Below, piece by piece: positions 6,536 to 8,781 of a stretch of DNA of 8,781 nucleotides. Below the pieces are notes generated by a model. That model was not told the DNA's origin. It worked only from the letters and a program-made list of their open reading frames with translations, and did no database searches. The stretch lies in assembly GCA_034429745.1 (NCBI GenBank), contig DAOUFY010000115.1, forward strand, positions 1 to 8,781, written 5' to 3'. The DNA is from JBAXBF01 sp034429745 (lineage in GTDB: Bacteria > Chloroflexota > Anaerolineae > Anaerolineales > DRKV01). Positions within the stretch are counted from its first letter, which is position 1. Every line of letters starts with the position of its first letter. A program made the position numbers and the translations under genes.

Positions 6536-7962
6536 TGGCAAAGGCAAAAGAACAGAGTCATCAATGGAAAGACAAGAAAGTATTGATCATTGGAGCGGCA
6601 CGCCAAGGATCAGCTTTAGCGCGTTATTTGTTGAAAAAAGGGGCTCAGATAACGATTACCGATCTTCGTACAGCAGAACAGTTAGGGCCTGAACTAGCAA
6701 GTTTTCAAGGCTGTGATATTGAATGGGTATTAGGCTCTCACCCAATGAGTTTAATCGAAAATAAGGATTATATATTTGTCTCTGGGGGAGTTCCGTTAAC
6801 TAATCCTTTGGTTGCAGAAGCTAGACGCTGTGGGATTCAAGTTTCTAATGATTCACAATTGTTTTTTGATACAGCTCCATGCAAGATCATCGGTATCACT
6901 GGTTCAGCAGGTAAGACGACAACGACCACTTTAGTTGGAAGAATTGGGACGTCAGAGGTAGCTAAAAAAGGGAAGACCTATAAAGTATGGATGGGTGGAA
7001 ATATCGGCAATCCATTAATCTCCTATGTAGATGAAATGCAGGAAGAAGATATCGCCGTATGTGAGCTTTCAAGTTTTCAATTGGAAATCATGGTTTCTTC
7101 ACCGCAGGTAGCAGCCGTCCTTAATATTACTCCAAATCATCTTGACCGGCATGGAACTATGGAAGCATATATTGCTGCGAAAGCGAACATTTTAGCTTTT
7201 CAAGACAAAGATGGTGTCGCGGTATTGAACAGAGATGATGTTGAAAGCTGGAATCTTGGCAATATTGTAAAAGGTGCATTATTAAGCTTTGGAAAAGATG
7301 AGCTGCCGAACGGCAACGATGGAACATATTTGGACGGTGAAGATATCGTATTGAGTTCTCATGGAAAAAAATATAGAGTGCTGAAAAAGAAAGATATTGC
7401 ATTGCGGGGAGAACATAACTTGATGAATGTTTTAGCTGCATGTGCTATTGCAGCCTCGGTAGATTTTTCGGTTGAAGCTATGGCTGATGGTATTAAGGGT
7501 TTTCTTGGAGTTGCACACCGGCTGGAATTGGTACGCCAATTAAATGGTGTTCAGTGGGTTAATGACTCAATCGCTACCGCTCCGGAACGCACATTAGCTG
7601 CTATTCGATCCTTTAGTGAACCTTTAATATTACTCCTTGGGGGAAGGGATAAAAAGCTTCCATGGCAGGATTTGGCGAAGGTAATTCATGAGAGGGTAAA
7701 GCATGTCATTGTGTTTGGGGAAGCTGCTGAGATGATCGCTAAGGTTATTGAAGAACAGACTAATAGAACCATGGAACATAGTGTTTTAAAGTCTATTAAG
7801 CGGTGCCAAAGTATGAAGCAGGCGGTAGAAGCAGCGGCTTCAATTGCCCAAAGCGGTGATGTGGTATTGTTTTCTCCAGGAGGTACGAGTTTTGACGAAT
7901 TTAAGGATTTTGAAGAACGCGGCGAGAGGTTTAGAGAATGGGTGATCAAGTTGAATCCATAA
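6535..7962 (+). CDS. murD: UDP-N-acetylmuramoylalanine--D-glutamate ligase MurD
   Basis: MurD adds D-glutamate to UDP-MurNAc-L-alanine with ATP in the cytoplasm, the second amino acid step of the stem peptide. The protein has 475 residues, slightly longer than E. coli MurD (438). The N-terminal Rossmann-like domain opens with KVLIIGAARQGSALARYL. The ATPase domain has P-loop G120-ITGSAGKTT with K127, MGGNIGNP, ELSSFQLE (177-184), NITPNHLDRHG and K216, which aligns with the family's carbamylated lysine. The C-terminal domain has HRLELV, NDSIATAPERTLAAI, LLLGGRDK and SPGGTSFDEF (447-456) followed by DFEERG. These motifs distinguish it from MurC, MurE and MurF. The ATG shares its A with the mraY stop, with GGAG 5 bases upstream. 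Its 3' end overlaps ftsW by 25 bases. Order mraY-murD-ftsW is the classical dcw order. Confidence 0.95.
   Translation: MAKAKEQSHQWKDKKVLIIGAARQGSALARYLLKKGAQITITDLRTAEQLGPELASFQGCDIEWVLGSHPMSLIENKDYIFVSGGVPLTNPLVAEARRCGIQVSNDSQLFFDTAPCKIIGITGSAGKTTTTTLVGRIGTSEVAKKGKTYKVWMGGNIGNPLISYVDEMQEEDIAVCELSSFQLEIMVSSPQVAAVLNITPNHLDRHGTMEAYIAAKANILAFQDKDGVAVLNRDDVESWNLGNIVKGALLSFGKDELPNGNDGTYLDGEDIVLSSHGKKYRVLKKKDIALRGEHNLMNVLAACAIAASVDFSVEAMADGIKGFLGVAHRLELVRQLNGVQWVNDSIATAPERTLAAIRSFSEPLILLLGGRDKKLPWQDLAKVIHERVKHVIVFGEAAEMIAKVIEEQTNRTMEHSVLKSIKRCQSMKQAVEAAASIAQSGDVVLFSPGGTSFDEFKDFEERGERFREWVIKLNP
7924..7929 (+). promoter_or_regulatory. Ribosome binding site of ftsW
   Basis: GAGAGG ends 8 bases before the ATG at 7938, within the last codons of murD. 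It fixes the ftsW start at an ATG that overlaps the murD end in a different frame. Confidence 0.6.
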
Positions 7963-8781
7963 ATACACCATTGCCAGCTAAGACCGAAGTGAAACAGCGC
8001 GTGTTGGGTGGTGGAATAGACATTCCTTTGATATTGACTACCCTTACCTTGATTATATTTGGATTGTTGATGATATATTCAGCAAGTTGGGATTATTCGT
8101 TTTTGGCGTACCAAGATCCAACGTATATTTTTAAACAGCAATTAACATGGCTCGCAGTGGGGATCATAGTAGCAGTTATTTGTGCTATGTTAGACTACCA
8201 CCGGTGGGAGGATTTAGCCTTGCCTGCCATTATTATAACGTTGGTCTTGCTTGCGATTGTTTTATTCATGGGAAAAACAAGCGGTGATCTCAGACCGGTC
8301 CGCTCATTAATAGAAAGGTCAGTTAGACCTTCTGAGTTAGCAAAGCTAACGACAATTTTATACTTAAGTGTATGGTTAATATCTCATAAAGACCAATTAA
8401 ACACATGGAATTTAGGGTTTGCTCCTTTGGCGGCAATATTAGGTCTTATGGGAGCCGTTATTGCCATTCAACCTGACCTCAGTGCTGCGATGACAGTTAT
8501 TATCCTTGGAGGTTTGTTGTTCTTCTTGGCAGGAAGCAATTTTCGCCAAATTACCGTATTTCTTTTGGGTGTGCTCTTCGTAGGAATGATACTTATTTTA
8601 CTCACAGATACAACGCGGAAAAACAGGTTAACAGAGTATATAGAAGGGTTAAGAGATCCGGTCAACGCCTCCTTTCATGTGAAGGTAAGTTTAGGATCCT
8701 TTGCAAAAGGAGGATGGATAGGTGTCGGTGTTGGAAAAAGCGATACAAAACTTATTAATTTACCAGTACCTTTTACGGATA
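7938..8781 (+). CDS. ftsW: Septal peptidoglycan glycosyltransferase FtsW (partial, 3' end cut)
   Basis: FtsW is the SEDS-family membrane enzyme that polymerises lipid II at the division site together with the FtsI-type protein. Only the first 281 codons are present, and the frame is open to the window edge; a full FtsW has roughly 370-420 residues. A polar N-terminus (about 1-27) precedes the first hydrophobic segment (about IPLILTTLTLIIFGLLMIYS). Later come RPSELAKL (130-137; usually QPSE-AKL), QPDLSAAMTVIILGGLLFF, and the large outer loop with a GGWIGVGVGKSDTKL stretch leading to LPVPFTD. Its last aspartate (D281) aligns with the catalytic aspartate of the LPE-HTD motif in FtsW and RodA. 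The start ATG at 7938 has GAGAGG upstream and overlaps murD by 25 bases. RodA is the alternative, but the place after murD argues for FtsW. See the findings for unusual residues. Confidence 0.9.
   Translation, partial: MGDQVESINTPLPAKTEVKQRVLGGGIDIPLILTTLTLIIFGLLMIYSASWDYSFLAYQDPTYIFKQQLTWLAVGIIVAVICAMLDYHRWEDLALPAIIITLVLLAIVLFMGKTSGDLRPVRSLIERSVRPSELAKLTTILYLSVWLISHKDQLNTWNLGFAPLAAILGLMGAVIAIQPDLSAAMTVIILGGLLFFLAGSNFRQITVFLLGVLFVGMILILLTDTTRKNRLTEYIEGLRDPVNASFHVKVSLGSFAKGGWIGVGVGKSDTKLINLPVPFTD

Overview
The window is the first part of a division and cell wall (dcw) cluster from a bacterium. Eight genes all read on the + strand: mraZ, rsmH (mraW), an ftsL/divIC-type gene, a class B penicillin-binding protein (ftsI type), murF, mraY, murD, and the first 281 codons of ftsW, which runs off the right edge. 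Base composition is fairly A+T rich, about 40 per cent G+C by eye and not counted. From memory, the DDWEGIRG signature in MraY, the shape of the FtsL-like protein (ending its conserved part in a 'Pro-Glu-Asp/Glu-Ile ... Val-Pro-Gly-Tyr' segment) and the SPGGTSFD ending of MurD are most like Chloroflexota, perhaps Anaerolineae. That placement is an inference and was not tested by any search.

Positions 1 to 167 are the only intergenic stretch and hold the control region. There is a plausible sigma-70-type promoter (TTGCTT, 17 bases, TATACT). It is followed directly by four GTGG-type repeats spaced exactly 10 bases apart, which match the known operator of MraZ. Next come a GC-rich hairpin (positions 128-146) and the Shine-Dalgarno sequence of mraZ. 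The likely picture is that MraZ represses its own operon at this site.

From 168 to the end the genes are packed with gaps of at most 26 bases, and four of the junctions overlap: ftsL/ftsI (ATGA), murF/mraY and mraY/murD (TGATG), and murD/ftsW (25 bases). This is the mark of one translationally coupled operon. The products form one pathway. MurD and MurF add amino acids to UDP-MurNAc in the cytoplasm. MraY moves phospho-MurNAc-pentapeptide to undecaprenyl phosphate, making lipid I. FtsW polymerises lipid II at the septum, and the FtsI-type protein crosslinks the strands. The FtsL-like protein is a small membrane scaffold of the divisome, and RsmH methylates 16S rRNA.

The most notable points are the well-ordered MraZ operator with its leader hairpin, the absence of murE between ftsI and murF where many dcw clusters carry it, and unusual residues in FtsW. 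I see no mobile element, CRISPR array, tRNA, rRNA or defence gene. I found no previously undescribed system; the window is mostly an ordinary, well-conserved housekeeping cluster.
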